DNA of 64,000 nucleotides from Litchfieldia salsa (lineage in GTDB: Bacteria > Bacillota > Bacilli > Bacillales > Bacillaceae_L): NCBI RefSeq assembly GCF_900104555.1, contig NZ_FNJU01000003.1:434001-498000 (forward strand), given 5' to 3'. This document shows positions 56,394-64,000 of this stretch, piece by piece. Within the stretch, counting starts at the first letter, position 1. Each line of letters opens with the position of its first letter. The notes under the pieces are model-generated. The model did not search any database and was not told the origin of the DNA. It saw only the letters and a program-made list of their open reading frames with translations. The position numbers were made by a program, and so were the translations under genes.

Positions 56394-56594
56394 ATGGAAC
56401 AAGGTACAGTAAAATGGTTTAATGCAGAAAAAGGTTTTGGATTCATCGAGCGTGAAAATGGGGACGATGTATTCGTACATTTCTCAGCTATCCAAAGTGA
56501 AGGTTTCAAGTCTTTAGACGAAGGTCAAAAAGTTACTTTTGACGTTGAGCAAGGTGCTCGTGGACCTCAAGCTTCTAACGTTCAAAAAGCATAA
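56394..56594 (+). CDS. Cold-shock protein (CspB type)
   Basis: 66 residues, complete cold-shock fold. RNP1 is KGFGFIE and RNP2 is VFVHFSAI, both intact. It binds single-stranded RNA and DNA and melts mRNA structure. ATG after AGGAGG. Independent unit with a strong terminator downstream. Confidence 0.97.
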   Translation: MEQGTVKWFNAEKGFGFIERENGDDVFVHFSAIQSEGFKSLDEGQKVTFDVEQGARGPQASNVQKA

Positions 56595-56609
56595 TAATTA
56601 TGCTTATCC

Positions 56610-56641
56610 GAAGCAGACTCTTTAAAGAGTCTGCTTTTTTT
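56610..56641 (+). terminator. Terminator of csp
   Basis: GAAGCAGACTC and GAGTCTGCTT arms around a TTTAAA loop, then T7. Confidence 0.9.
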
Positions 56642-56665
56642 GCGTTTTAATAATAACTTGAGCGT

Positions 56666-56700
56666 AAAAAAAAAGCCTACTCATCTTTGAGTAGGCTCAA
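56666..56700 (-). terminator. Terminator after the 57-residue gene
   Basis: GAGCCTACTCA and TGAGTAGGCT arms, then T9 on the minus strand. Confidence 0.85.
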
Positions 56701-56702
56701 TT

Positions 56703-56876
56703 TTAGTCATTTTTAGTTAATTCTTCTTCAAAATAGAATGTAGAAGGATGTTCATTAACTGTATAAGAATATTTTTTCATATTGTTAACATATTGCCATT
56801 TATTGATTGTGACCAATTCGTTTGTTAATTGAATTTTCACAGATTCTCCACTTTGATACTTATTTTTATTCTTCAA
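56703..56876 (-). CDS. 57-residue unknown protein
   Basis: TTG start at 56876, 8 bases after AAGGTGG. The frame is open four codons farther upstream. Basic and polar, with INKWQYVNNMKKYSYTVNEHPSTFYFEEEL. No Cys or membrane helix. I recognise no named family. Its own terminator follows, which supports it as a gene. Confidence 0.55.
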   Translation of the reverse strand: MKNKNKYQSGESVKIQLTNELVTINKWQYVNNMKKYSYTVNEHPSTFYFEEELTKND

Positions 56877-57072
56877 TAATAAATCCACCTTTTATTTTAT
56901 ATTATACCACATATTGAAACATTGTGTTTATAAATATTGAGGTTCATTCCTTTATTACAAATCGTCACGTATATCTAGATAGATATTTCCTCCCCCATCT
57001 TTTTAATTTTTTTAAAACCCTATTCAAAATCTTTCTAACTCAGGTTCGTACTAATATTTTTTAACCATTCAA

Positions 57073-57186
57073 TCATTTTAATGCAAGGTTATTAGGTAGA
57101 AACGAAATAATATCTTCTACCAACTTTTTTCTTGCTTCGTCCATAGAAAGTTCGATTACCTTTTTTGCACGAGGTGTATAGTGAAT
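57073..57186 (-). pseudogene. Fragment of a ClpC N-domain
   Basis: In an otherwise empty gap (56889-57306) the minus strand reads IHYTPRAKKVIELSMDEARK (57127-57186). This equals, as I recall it, residues near 79-98 of Bacillus ClpC, at the start of the second Clp_N repeat. It then runs 17 unrelated codons to a stop. There is no start codon or binding site, and no other ClpC piece is visible. A decayed or transplanted fragment is the simplest reading. Confidence 0.7.
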
Positions 57187-57236
57187 GAATAACCCAATTC
57201 ACGATCAACTTAAAGTAAGTTTTACAAAATCTCACA

Positions 57237-57266
57237 ATGACAACTTTATTTATGTAGGTTTATAAT
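57237..57266 (+). promoter_or_regulatory. Promoter of the HD-GYP gene
   Basis: ATGACA, 18-base spacer, perfect TATAAT, about 40 bases before the GTG start. Confidence 0.55.
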
Positions 57267-57306
57267 AGAAAAATAAAAAAAGATGATTTGAAAGTAGGAA
57301 CCAAAT

Positions 57307-58809
57307 GTGAACATATATTTGTCGTTTAAAAAACAGCTATTCTATAACTACTTATTAGGTTCATTTATCGCTATATGTGGTGTAGGTGGCGTTTTTATTT
57401 TTTTAACCCTCGATCTCTCCAAAATGGAAAAAGGTTATATGGCCATGGTTTTACTATCTTCTCTTCTCATTATGTTACCTATTGAGTATCTAAAATTTAC
57501 CCGTGATTTAAGACCTATATCCGATATTTTTCACAATGAAAACCATAGTATTTCCACCATTCAAACAGTTTTCAATTATATTCACAGATACCCAATCATC
57601 ACTTTCAAACGAATAATGGGTCCACATTTATTAGGCTTATCCATACCGGCTTCGATCATGTGTTATATTTTTATAAAAATTGAACTATTAATTATTCCAT
57701 TTCAATATATTTTTCTGGCTATGATTGGTGCAATTTTAGTTGCGGGAATGCATGGTATTATAGAGTTGTTTCTTACAATAAAAGCTATTCAGCCCCTATT
57801 GAAATACTTAGAGGAATATTCTATCAAGAAATTTAACCATGGCATTTCATTAGAAGGTCAAATGGTATTATCAATAAAAAAGAAGTTTCAACTTAGTTTT
57901 CTATATATAACTGCATTCCCTATCCTTTTATTTAGTTTAGCAACCCAAGTAAGATTAAATGTTATTTCTTTAAGTGGTGTTCACTATTGGAACTGGGCAA
58001 ACTTTATTATTATTCTTGCACTAACGTTTGCTTTTTTTGGAGCCAAGCTGTTATATTCTGATCTAAACCAACCAATTACCCAACTTCAGAATTCGATGAA
58101 AAAAGTACAAGAGGGAAATCTCTCTAAAACAGACGATATCTATTCAGATGAATTCTCTGGATTAGTAAATGGTTTTAATCACATGGTCGATGCTATAAAA
58201 CTTCGTGATTTAAAAAATCAGCAAATGTTTGAAAGCTTTCTCGAAAGTCTCTCAACTGCGCTCGATGCTAGAGACCCTTATACTGCTGGGCACTCGGTTC
58301 GGGTTGCTGGTTATTCATTTGAGATTGGTAAACGTGCTGGATTAAGTAATGAAGAATTGTCTTTACTAAAGAAATCTGCCCTTATCCATGATATTGGTAA
58401 AATTGGAGTTTCTGATAGTATCTTGTTAAAAGATGGGAAATTAGATGATATTGAATTTGCTGCGATTCAAAAGCATCCAGAAATAGGAGCGAAGATATTG
58501 ACACAAGTCCAAGAATTTTCTGAACTAGACCCATTGATTGAAGGTGTGTTATATCATCATGAACGATTTGATGGCAAAGGGTACCCTAGAGGCTTAAAGG
58601 GATTGGATATCCCCTTATATGGACGTATAATAGCTGTTGCTGATGCCTATGATGCTATGACTTCTGATCGCCCTTATCGAAAAGGGATGGATAAAGAAAA
58701 GGCACTCCATATTATTAGTAATGGAAGTGGTACTCAATGGGATGCTGAGCTGGCACAATTATTTATAGAATTTATGGCCGTTGGTAGTGATAAGGCAGAA
58801 AGTGTATAA
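57307..58809 (+). CDS. Membrane HAMP-HD-GYP phosphodiesterase
   Basis: 500 residues. About five membrane helices (1-240), a HAMP segment (QPITQLQNSMKKVQEGNLSK), then an HD-GYP domain: HSVRVAGYS, LIHDIGKIG, HHERFDGKGYP and VADAYDAMTSDRPYR. These proteins usually break cyclic-di-GMP. GTG start with AGTAGGAA upstream. It is the third cyclic-di-GMP gene of the window and is not in an operon with the others. Confidence 0.94.
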   Translation: MNIYLSFKKQLFYNYLLGSFIAICGVGGVFIFLTLDLSKMEKGYMAMVLLSSLLIMLPIEYLKFTRDLRPISDIFHNENHSISTIQTVFNYIHRYPIITFKRIMGPHLLGLSIPASIMCYIFIKIELLIIPFQYIFLAMIGAILVAGMHGIIELFLTIKAIQPLLKYLEEYSIKKFNHGISLEGQMVLSIKKKFQLSFLYITAFPILLFSLATQVRLNVISLSGVHYWNWANFIIILALTFAFFGAKLLYSDLNQPITQLQNSMKKVQEGNLSKTDDIYSDEFSGLVNGFNHMVDAIKLRDLKNQQMFESFLESLSTALDARDPYTAGHSVRVAGYSFEIGKRAGLSNEELSLLKKSALIHDIGKIGVSDSILLKDGKLDDIEFAAIQKHPEIGAKILTQVQEFSELDPLIEGVLYHHERFDGKGYPRGLKGLDIPLYGRIIAVADAYDAMTSDRPYRKGMDKEKALHIISNGSGTQWDAELAQLFIEFMAVGSDKAESV

Positions 58810-58864
58810 TATAGACGAAACGGACATTATAAATAGAACACTAATTTGTTTAAAGGAATGAAAA

Positions 58865-59149
58865 ATGATGAAAATAATCAGCCATACTGTAGAAAAACTA
58901 ATCGACCCTACGGGTATCCTTCTAGGGGAACGTTATGAATTTATTCTAAACATAGAAGTGCCAGAGGATGATGAATTATACTCTGAACATGGATTGAAAA
59001 TTAAAGCAATATTTGTTGTAAATCAATCTGATGTAAGGCTTGCTCAATACTATATTATTGAACAAGTTACAGAAGTAATACTAGACTTTGAATTAGAGGA
59101 AGATGAAGAAATCCTTATTAAGGACTATTGCTCTAGACATTTACAGTAA
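58865..59149 (+). CDS. DUF6509-like small protein
   Basis: 94 residues, acidic. ISHTVEKLIDPTGILLGERYEF and DFELEEDEEILIKDYC match, as I recall, the DUF6509 family; no function is known. It follows the HD-GYP gene by about 55 bases. AAGGAATG is near the ATG pair. Confidence 0.75.
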   Translation: MMKIISHTVEKLIDPTGILLGERYEFILNIEVPEDDELYSEHGLKIKAIFVVNQSDVRLAQYYIIEQVTEVILDFELEEDEEILIKDYCSRHLQ

Positions 59150-59166
59150 TAATCAATTGAATTTTC

Positions 59167-59213
59167 AAAAGAGGTGCCAGTACCAAGTTCCTTGTAGCTG
59201 ACACCTCTTTTTC
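59167..59213 (+). terminator. Terminator after DUF6509-like gene
   Basis: AAGAGGTGCCAG and CTGACACCTCTT arms with a long loop, then T5. Confidence 0.7.
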
Positions 59214-59236
59214 ATTACAAATTGATCTCCACTCTT

Positions 59237-59707
59237 TCATTCTGACCGGAAGCGCAAAATAATCGCCCTAATGATATAGCCTATTCCTAGCCCCGGGAAT
59301 AGGAATAGAATTGGAAGCCATACAGGTCCTAGTAACACCCCAAATATTTTAATCGTATATGAATACATTAACCCAATCGTAACAAAATACGCAGCAAAAG
59401 CTAATGGAAGATAGATGTATCTTTTAGTTTCTTCTCCCTTATGGGAAAATTTATAAGCATCCCAAATTGCATACATATACACACATGGGTAAAACATAAG
59501 CCACTGATAATTAGTTATATTGATGGCACCTTCTATATCTCCAATAAAACTATATAATATCGCCATATTAAAGTGGCTGAAAACATTAATCAATATTTCT
59601 AAAAATATAAATACAAATCCTTTTGTCATTTGCTTATTTAGTAATTGTCCGAACCCTGGAAAAGCGATACTCCATAATACCACTTCTAATGTTTTGTCTT
59701 TATTCAT
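59237..59707 (-). CDS. Multi-pass membrane protein, TM2-like
   Basis: 156 residues. About four hydrophobic helices. AFPGFGQLLNKQMTKGFVF near the N-terminus is typical of TM2-like or DUF5683-like families, and LFPGLGIGYIIRAIIL is near the end. No function recognised. AAAAGGA precedes the ATG. Confidence 0.65.
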   Translation of the reverse strand: MNKDKTLEVVLWSIAFPGFGQLLNKQMTKGFVFIFLEILINVFSHFNMAILYSFIGDIEGAINITNYQWLMFYPCVYMYAIWDAYKFSHKGEETKRYIYLPLAFAAYFVTIGLMYSYTIKIFGVLLGPVWLPILFLFPGLGIGYIIRAIILRFRSE

Positions 59708-60044
59708 TTTATTTTCCTTTTATTAAATTTTTTTGTCTTATAGAAACCACCCTTTTTCAAAATTCCAACTATGTAGAAGTGAATATAAAAAAGACCTTTT
59801 TTATATGTTGTGTGCTTGGGAAATAAACATTTTTATCAACCATAAGGATCACCCTTATAAATATTTTGTACCCTTATGATGATGTAAAAGGTTGGAATAT
59901 ATGTATTAAAAACAACATTTAAATTTTTGATCTCTTTTACCCATGTCACAAATGACTTCTTAAAATAAATAATTGGTCAAATACCCAGACCATTTTTTTA
60001 GGCATGAATATACTAAATTAAAGACTTGCTAAGGAGTGTGTGTA
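59708..60044 (+). other. Intergenic region upstream of the small heat-shock gene
   Basis: No gene is visible. Three related boxes, ATAAGG, ACCCTTAT and ACCCTTAT, lie at 59840-59880, two of them in inverted pairing. At 59972-60000, TGGTC and GACCA pair and are followed by T7, which looks like an attenuator or a terminator of a short leader. No heat-shock CIRCE element was found. Confidence 0.45.
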
Positions 60045-60518
60045 ATGAAAGATAAGGATAATAACAACTTTCAGAAAAAGCACCAACCATCATTAACCAA
60101 TCCGTTGATGAAATCAATGAATGAATTTTTTAATCAAAAACCTGTTAAGCGCCTAATTGATTCAATTGATGAGTTCTTTGAGCAACCATTTCCACTCCCC
60201 ACTATCCCTATTAAGATGCACGAGACTGAAAAAGCATTAATCATACAAGCAGATTTACCTGGTATAAAGAAGCAGCAAATTACACTAGATTATTCTCCAC
60301 AAGCAATTATTATTTCAATAAAACACGAAGAAGAGTATGAGGAAAACAATGTTTCAAAAGATTTTTATTTTAATAAACAAAGCATTAATTATTCTTCAAG
60401 AACAATCCCACTACCATATATAGTAGATGAACGTCTAATTAAAGCATCTTACAAAAACGGTCAATTATTAATAAAAGTACCAAGAGAACCACGTCATAAG
60501 ATAGAAATTACTGATTAA
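60045..60518 (+). CDS. Hsp20/alpha-crystallin-type small heat-shock protein
   Basis: 157 residues from ATG at 60045 (AAGGAG upstream). The alpha-crystallin domain covers about 60-150, with LIIQADLPGIKKQQI, and ends in strands with ASYKNGQLLIKVP. The N-terminus is polar and Lys/Gln-rich. CotM, CotP and YocM-like members of the family are linked to spore coat or stress, so either is possible. Confidence 0.9.
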   Translation: MKDKDNNNFQKKHQPSLTNPLMKSMNEFFNQKPVKRLIDSIDEFFEQPFPLPTIPIKMHETEKALIIQADLPGIKKQQITLDYSPQAIIISIKHEEEYEENNVSKDFYFNKQSINYSSRTIPLPYIVDERLIKASYKNGQLLIKVPREPRHKIEITD

Positions 60519-60527
60519 AAGATGACT

Positions 60528-60576
60528 GAGCACCACACTACCTCATATTTTTGTTTAAAAATACTTGTGGTGCTTT
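60528..60576 (+). terminator. Terminator of hsp20 gene
   Basis: AGCACCACA and TGTGGTGCT arms with a long loop, then TTTG. Confidence 0.65.
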
Positions 60577-60650
60577 GTAGAAAATAAATTAGATATTTTC
60601 CTTACATAGTTTCAAATGATATATAGCACCCTATTTTTAGGAGGTGCTAT

Positions 60651-60851
60651 ATGAAAAAAAATAAAGGTAACGAAGAAATGCCTGACTTTCAACAACTAAG
60701 TGATAGAATCATTGCCAATCCTAGTCCAGAGCCTTCTATTGTCATTAAAACCAATCTAGACCCAAAAGGACCTACTGATGAAAATCCATATTTCGTTGAA
60801 GGAAAATCAGATGAAGATAAATTCTCTTCATACTTCAGTGATAAACAATGA
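60651..60851 (+). CDS. 66-residue acidic protein next to csgA
   Basis: Start ATG after TAGGAGGTGC. Hydrophilic, Pro/Asp/Glu-rich: MPDFQQLSDRIIANPSPEPS and NPYFVEGKSDEDKF. Not recognised. It precedes csgA by 18 bases, so an operon and a spore role are probable. Confidence 0.6.
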   Translation: MKKNKGNEEMPDFQQLSDRIIANPSPEPSIVIKTNLDPKGPTDENPYFVEGKSDEDKFSSYFSDKQ

Positions 60852-60869
60852 GAAGTGGAGTGAACAATT

Positions 60870-61121
60870 TTGATTGAAGCATTAGGTTATTTAAGAGAAT
60901 CGATTTCTAATTATAGTGACGAACAGAAGGACGCACTAAGTATACAAAATAAAATAAATGAAAATAGGTATGAAAGCGAAACCATGTTTATTAGGGATTT
61001 AACAGAAGATGAAATCTCTTTTCTGAATAATATCCTACCTGATGAGATTAATTATGCAATGAATGAGAAAGATTATAAACGGGTAAACGAGCTTAATGAG
61101 GTTTATGAACTATTGTATTAG
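60870..61121 (+). CDS. csgA: CsgA, sigma-G-dependent spore protein
   Basis: 83 residues. TTG start after AAGTGGAGTG. LGYLRESISNYS at the start, then DLTEDEISFLNNILPDEINYAMNEKDYKRVNELNEVYELL, matching B. subtilis CsgA as I remember it. An acid-soluble spore protein made in the forespore. Followed 21 bases later by a ybxH-like gene, as in B. subtilis. Confidence 0.85.
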   Translation: MIEALGYLRESISNYSDEQKDALSIQNKINENRYESETMFIRDLTEDEISFLNNILPDEINYAMNEKDYKRVNELNEVYELLY

Positions 61122-61142
61122 TGAAAGAAGGAAGAGTAGAAC

Positions 61143-61289
61143 ATGCAGCCGAACAGTAAAAATACTAAACAGTATTCAGATACTAATATTGAAGAAGTTA
61201 AAAAACTAAATGCTCAATCTGGACTATCTTATAACGAAGTGTTAGCCTTATTAGCAATGAATTATGAGCGAAGTAGAAAGCATAATTAG
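61143..61289 (+). CDS. ybxH: YbxH-like small protein
   Basis: 48 residues, ATG after AAGGAAGAG. NTKQYSDTNIEEVKKLNAQSGLSYNEVLALLA reads like a short helical YbxH (DUF5370-like) protein; position after csgA supports it. The function is unknown. Confidence 0.65.
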   Translation: MQPNSKNTKQYSDTNIEEVKKLNAQSGLSYNEVLALLAMNYERSRKHN

Positions 61290-61295
61290 ACGCAG

Positions 61296-61336
61296 TGTAT
61301 GTCACCACTATTTTATTTTTGTTGTGGTGACATCAC
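61296..61336. terminator. Bidirectional terminator after csgA-ybxH
   Basis: GTCACCAC and GTGGTGAC arms with a T-rich loop. Confidence 0.75.
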
Positions 61337-61347
61337 TTTTACCTAAT

Positions 61348-62604
61348 TTATATTGAAGCTTCGGAGTAACCTTTTTTTCTCCTTGTGTACTTATCATTTG
61401 TGATGACTACAATTAAGAACAATAATCCCCCCACCAATCTAATGATTGATGAGATTGACATCGCAAAGCTCATACTCATCATTTCCAATAACAAAACTCC
61501 TATTTGTGGAGCGATAAAACCAACCGCACCAAGAACAATATTATAACTGGCCAAAAATGCTGTGCGACTATGGTCTGGAGAAACACGCAGAAGTTGATTA
61601 AACAGAAGCATAACTGTTCCAGCAACAAAAATTCCCGTAAAGAAGTTAATAAGAACCAAATAAATTAAATTTGTTGACAATATTGTTAAAATAGGTGCTA
61701 GTGCCATACCTATTCCAGCAATAAATAACATGATCGAATTTCCCCATTGTTCTGCCTTCCTTGCCCACCATTTGTAGCTTAAGATCTGTGAGATTTGATT
61801 TGCGACAGCAAACAGACTAATCCAAAATGCGGAAGCATGCGCATCATTTATTTGGTAAATCGAAAAAAGTGGCCAAGCCATTTGCCAACCAAAGTTGAAA
61901 ATGACTGCACAAATGAGAAAGGTAGTATATTGTCGTTCTACTAATAATGTTTTCAATATCTTTGAGAAAGGCTCTTTCGAATAAACCTTTTGTTCCTTTT
62001 TATGCTCAATATGCTTAAATAAAAAATACACCTCTACTACTCCAAAGATAAATCCAAGTAAAAAAAGAACTTGATAAGGATATGCAGCATTTTGTTCAAA
62101 AAAGTTTAATGAAATCCCTGTTGAGAACGTAACAACCATGCCGACAATCGTTAAGATTTTACTTCTTTCACTAAAGAATTGGCCTCTTCTTTGATCAGGA
62201 ATTAAATCACCAATAAAAGATTGCCATGATAGAGTGGTAATGGCCGTTGGTAAATTCATAAGAGCAATCATTACTACTAAAATCCATGATTGCTCTACAA
62301 AATTGATAAAAGGGATAAAAATTAGTAGCAAAAGAAAAAATCTCGCCATCAATAATGTGATCGCGGTAAATTTTTTCTTCGTTTCAAGTCTATTTATCCA
62401 AATGGCTCCTGGAATCATTGCAATCATACTCATGAGTGGTGGTAGTGAGCTAAGTAAGCCAACTTGTTGATTACTTGCTCCTAGTACCCCAATTGCAAAT
62501 AAGGGGATAAAGCTAGTTATAAAGCTATTCGTAATAACTGATGCTGCTCCATTCCATATACTGATTTTTTCATTATAACGGATTATCTTTGGCGAATATC
62601 CCAT
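61348..62604 (-). CDS. MFS transporter
   Basis: 418 residues, about 12 membrane helices. The cytoplasmic loop motif is IGDLIPDQRRGQFFSERSK. The central loop has a basic patch (KHIEHKKEQKVYSKEPFSK). Substrate unknown. It faces the ybxH gene across a terminator. Confidence 0.88.
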   Translation of the reverse strand: MGYSPKIIRYNEKISIWNGAASVITNSFITSFIPLFAIGVLGASNQQVGLLSSLPPLMSMIAMIPGAIWINRLETKKKFTAITLLMARFFLLLLIFIPFINFVEQSWILVVMIALMNLPTAITTLSWQSFIGDLIPDQRRGQFFSERSKILTIVGMVVTFSTGISLNFFEQNAAYPYQVLFLLGFIFGVVEVYFLFKHIEHKKEQKVYSKEPFSKILKTLLVERQYTTFLICAVIFNFGWQMAWPLFSIYQINDAHASAFWISLFAVANQISQILSYKWWARKAEQWGNSIMLFIAGIGMALAPILTILSTNLIYLVLINFFTGIFVAGTVMLLFNQLLRVSPDHSRTAFLASYNIVLGAVGFIAPQIGVLLLEMMSMSFAMSISSIIRLVGGLLFLIVVITNDKYTRRKKGYSEASI

Positions 62605-62768
62605 CTAATCTATCCACTTCTTTCGTCCATCTTTTCGGTTTACGAAATGTATCTAGATGGAGTTTACTCCTTTCTCAGTGAACATGCAATATCTATTTTT
62701 TTATCATTAGTGAACAAATTTCTAAAATCTAAATTTATTTTAATACACTTACTAATGAAGCTATATCA

Positions 62769-63191
62769 TTATGATTTGAAGACACTTGAAATACCTTTAA
62801 CTAATCCACTTACTTGATTAACTGCACCCATCATTTGTCCTGCTGTATCCATCATTTTATTATAATCATATGTTCCATCCTCTGCTTTAAACTGAGACAT
62901 GAATGACTGTATCCCTGTTGGCTGCCCAGTTGGCATTTGATTATTGACCGGGTATGGGGCTTGAAACTGTGGATACATGCCTTGCTGATTAGTCAATTGA
63001 TTGTTAAAAGGGGTCTGAAAATTACCATTTGCAAAAGGATATCCCATATTCTGCTGATTGTAATTCATTTGAGGATATTGCTGGGTTGTCATATTCGGAT
63101 TCATAAAACGCTGATGTCTAGATGGATAGTGGTAATCATAGTACCCATGAGGTAATTGTTGCTTTGTATAAGTACGATTATTATTAATCAT
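62769..63191 (-). CDS. yppG: YppG-family spore coat protein
   Basis: 140 residues from ATG at 63191 (TTGGAGGTTAG upstream). The N-terminal two thirds are Gln, Asn, Pro and Tyr-rich repeats; the end has the family block MMDTAGQMMGAVNQVSGLVKG. Probably in the spore coat. Confidence 0.85.
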   Translation of the reverse strand: MINNNRTYTKQQLPHGYYDYHYPSRHQRFMNPNMTTQQYPQMNYNQQNMGYPFANGNFQTPFNNQLTNQQGMYPQFQAPYPVNNQMPTGQPTGIQSFMSQFKAEDGTYDYNKMMDTAGQMMGAVNQVSGLVKGISSVFKS

Positions 63192-63386
63192 TATATCTAA
63201 CCTCCAATAGATTTCTGGATTCACTATAGAATATGCTGAAAAATGGTGTAGGTGTGATAAACGACCATAAATAAATAGTAAAGATAAGTGTCAAACTCTG
63301 TCGGAAGTTTAAATTTTTCAAAAAATCTCGTTAAGTCTGTTTTCATGGTACGATTTTGGTAAGAAAATAATTAAGGGGGTTTTAGG

Positions 63387-63584
63387 ATGCTAATTCAGGA
63401 TCTTCGGAACACATTTATTGCAGTGAAGAAGTATGAACCCATGGATACTAATGAGTTATTAGATTTTGCCAGACAGCAATACCTATTTGGTCATCTAACC
63501 ATTCTTCAATATAGAAATGTTATTAAACTCTTAGAGAATGAAGGAGCTCGTAAACCTCAGTATGTATTAGAAGATTTATATTAA
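63387..63584 (+). CDS. yppF: YppF-family protein
   Basis: 65 residues, ATG with AAGGGGGTT upstream. MLIQDLRNTFIAVKKYEPMDTNELLDFARQ... fits YppF; all-helical, no known function. Divergent from yppG as in B. subtilis. Confidence 0.85.
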   Translation: MLIQDLRNTFIAVKKYEPMDTNELLDFARQQYLFGHLTILQYRNVIKLLENEGARKPQYVLEDLY

Positions 63585-63591
63585 CTCTAGG

Positions 63592-63620
63592 ATTGAGAGA
63601 GAATTACTCTCTCCTTTTTT
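63592..63620 (+). terminator. Terminator of yppF
   Basis: GAGAGAG and CTCTCTC arms with an AATTA loop, then T6. Confidence 0.8.
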
Positions 63621-63717
63621 ATTTACATTAAGTTAAAATTATCAACGCATAAATTATATAAAAAATAAGCCTGATTTTTCACCTTTTCACAAGGTTAATC
63701 AGACTTGAAGTTTGTAT

Positions 63718-64000
63718 TCATTTCTCTACTATTTGATTTAGAACATATAATATAGATTGATACGTGTCCTTAAACCTTTTTTGTTTCGTGTCACGATAAA
63801 ATCCACTTACAGTGAAAGAAAGAATATGATCGTATGTTGTTTCTATTTGTATCAAGTGTAAATATTTAGGCTTTTCCTCTTTAATCCAAATAGTCGCAAT
63901 GTTCTTCCATTCATCAGCTACATCCTTCACCTTATCTGCATAAGGCTTCACTACTTCAAAAAAGTCATAATTTATTGATTCATCTTCCATTAACTCAAAA
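63718..64000 (-). CDS. yppE: YppE-like protein, start beyond the edge
   Basis: At least 94 codons; the frame stays open to the right edge (Phe-Glu-Leu before an internal Met). YDFFEVVKPYADKVKD, KPKYLHLIQIETTYDHI and KRFKDTYQSILYVLNQI match the YppE (DUF1798) family, which is about 120 residues in B. subtilis. So roughly 25 N-terminal residues are missing from the window. The function is unknown. Confidence 0.82.
   Translation of the reverse strand, partial: FELMEDESINYDFFEVVKPYADKVKDVADEWKNIATIWIKEEKPKYLHLIQIETTYDHILSFTVSGFYRDTKQKRFKDTYQSILYVLNQIVEK

Noticed and set aside
56286-56480. Cys-rich 64-codon frame on the minus strand
   Set aside because: Antisense to the cold-shock gene and its leader, with no binding site.
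60651-61121. Toxin-antitoxin-like pair of small genes
   Set aside because: The second gene matches CsgA, a spore protein, and the first is a hydrophilic partner.

Overview
The window reads as a piece of chromosome from a low-GC, endospore-forming Bacillaceae bacterium. Reasons: AT-rich sequence, strong AGGAGG-type ribosome binding sites, frequent TTG/GTG starts, spore genes (sspL, cotD, csgA, a gamma-SASP-like gene, yppG), a type B RNase P RNA, and gene order that follows the Bacillus subtilis ypj-ypp region. In B. subtilis, as recalled, that order is ypjP-ypiP-yphP-ypgR-ypgQ-metA-ypeQ-ypeP-ypdQ-sspL-ypcP-ypbS-ypbR-ypbQ-bcsA, then ypwA-ypvA-yptA-ypsC-gpsB-ypsA-cotD-yprB-yprA, then yppG-yppF-yppE. 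All of these can be placed here in the same order, with extra genes inserted.

Layout: 0-9 kb holds a cut-off secreted protein, yutG, ypjP, a structured intergenic repeat, the methyltransferase ypiP, bacilliredoxin brxA, ypgR, an NlpC/P60 wall hydrolase, the ABC-F factor yfmR and the HD phosphohydrolase ypgQ. 9-15 kb holds a large SH3-repeat glucosaminidase, fhs with an unknown coupled partner, and metA, whose Glu111 predicts acetyl-CoA use. 15-25 kb holds topB, a zinc protein, two RNase H-like genes, an EamA exporter, yuiD, sspL and a GGDEF-EAL protein. 25-35 kb is a mainly reverse-strand run: ypcP, a rhodanese, ypbS, a nucleotidyltransferase overlapping a two-headed dynamin (dynA), tiny membrane peptides, and the alkylpyrone pair bpsB-bpsA. 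36-38 kb is a ba3-type oxidase operon. 38-49 kb holds ypwA, ypvA, a yptA-position gene, ypsC, rnpB, gpsB, ypsA, cotD and the mitomycin-repair pair mrfB-mrfA. 49-63 kb is an insertion relative to B. subtilis between yprA and yppG: a diguanylate cyclase, glutaminase, SWIM-SNF2 helicase, cold-shock protein, HD-GYP protein, small heat-shock protein, csgA-ybxH and an MFS transporter. yppG-yppF-yppE close the window.

No prophage, insertion sequence, CRISPR array, tRNA or rRNA was seen. I found no clearly new multi-gene system. The most unusual items are a 20-codon remnant of a ClpC N-domain in an intergenic gap, three copies of a roughly 205-bp cruciform-forming repeat, several tiny membrane-peptide genes, three cyclic-di-GMP genes in one window, and a nucleotidyltransferase overlapping dynA. 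Most starts were chosen from ribosome binding sites, and several proteins begin downstream of the longest open frame.
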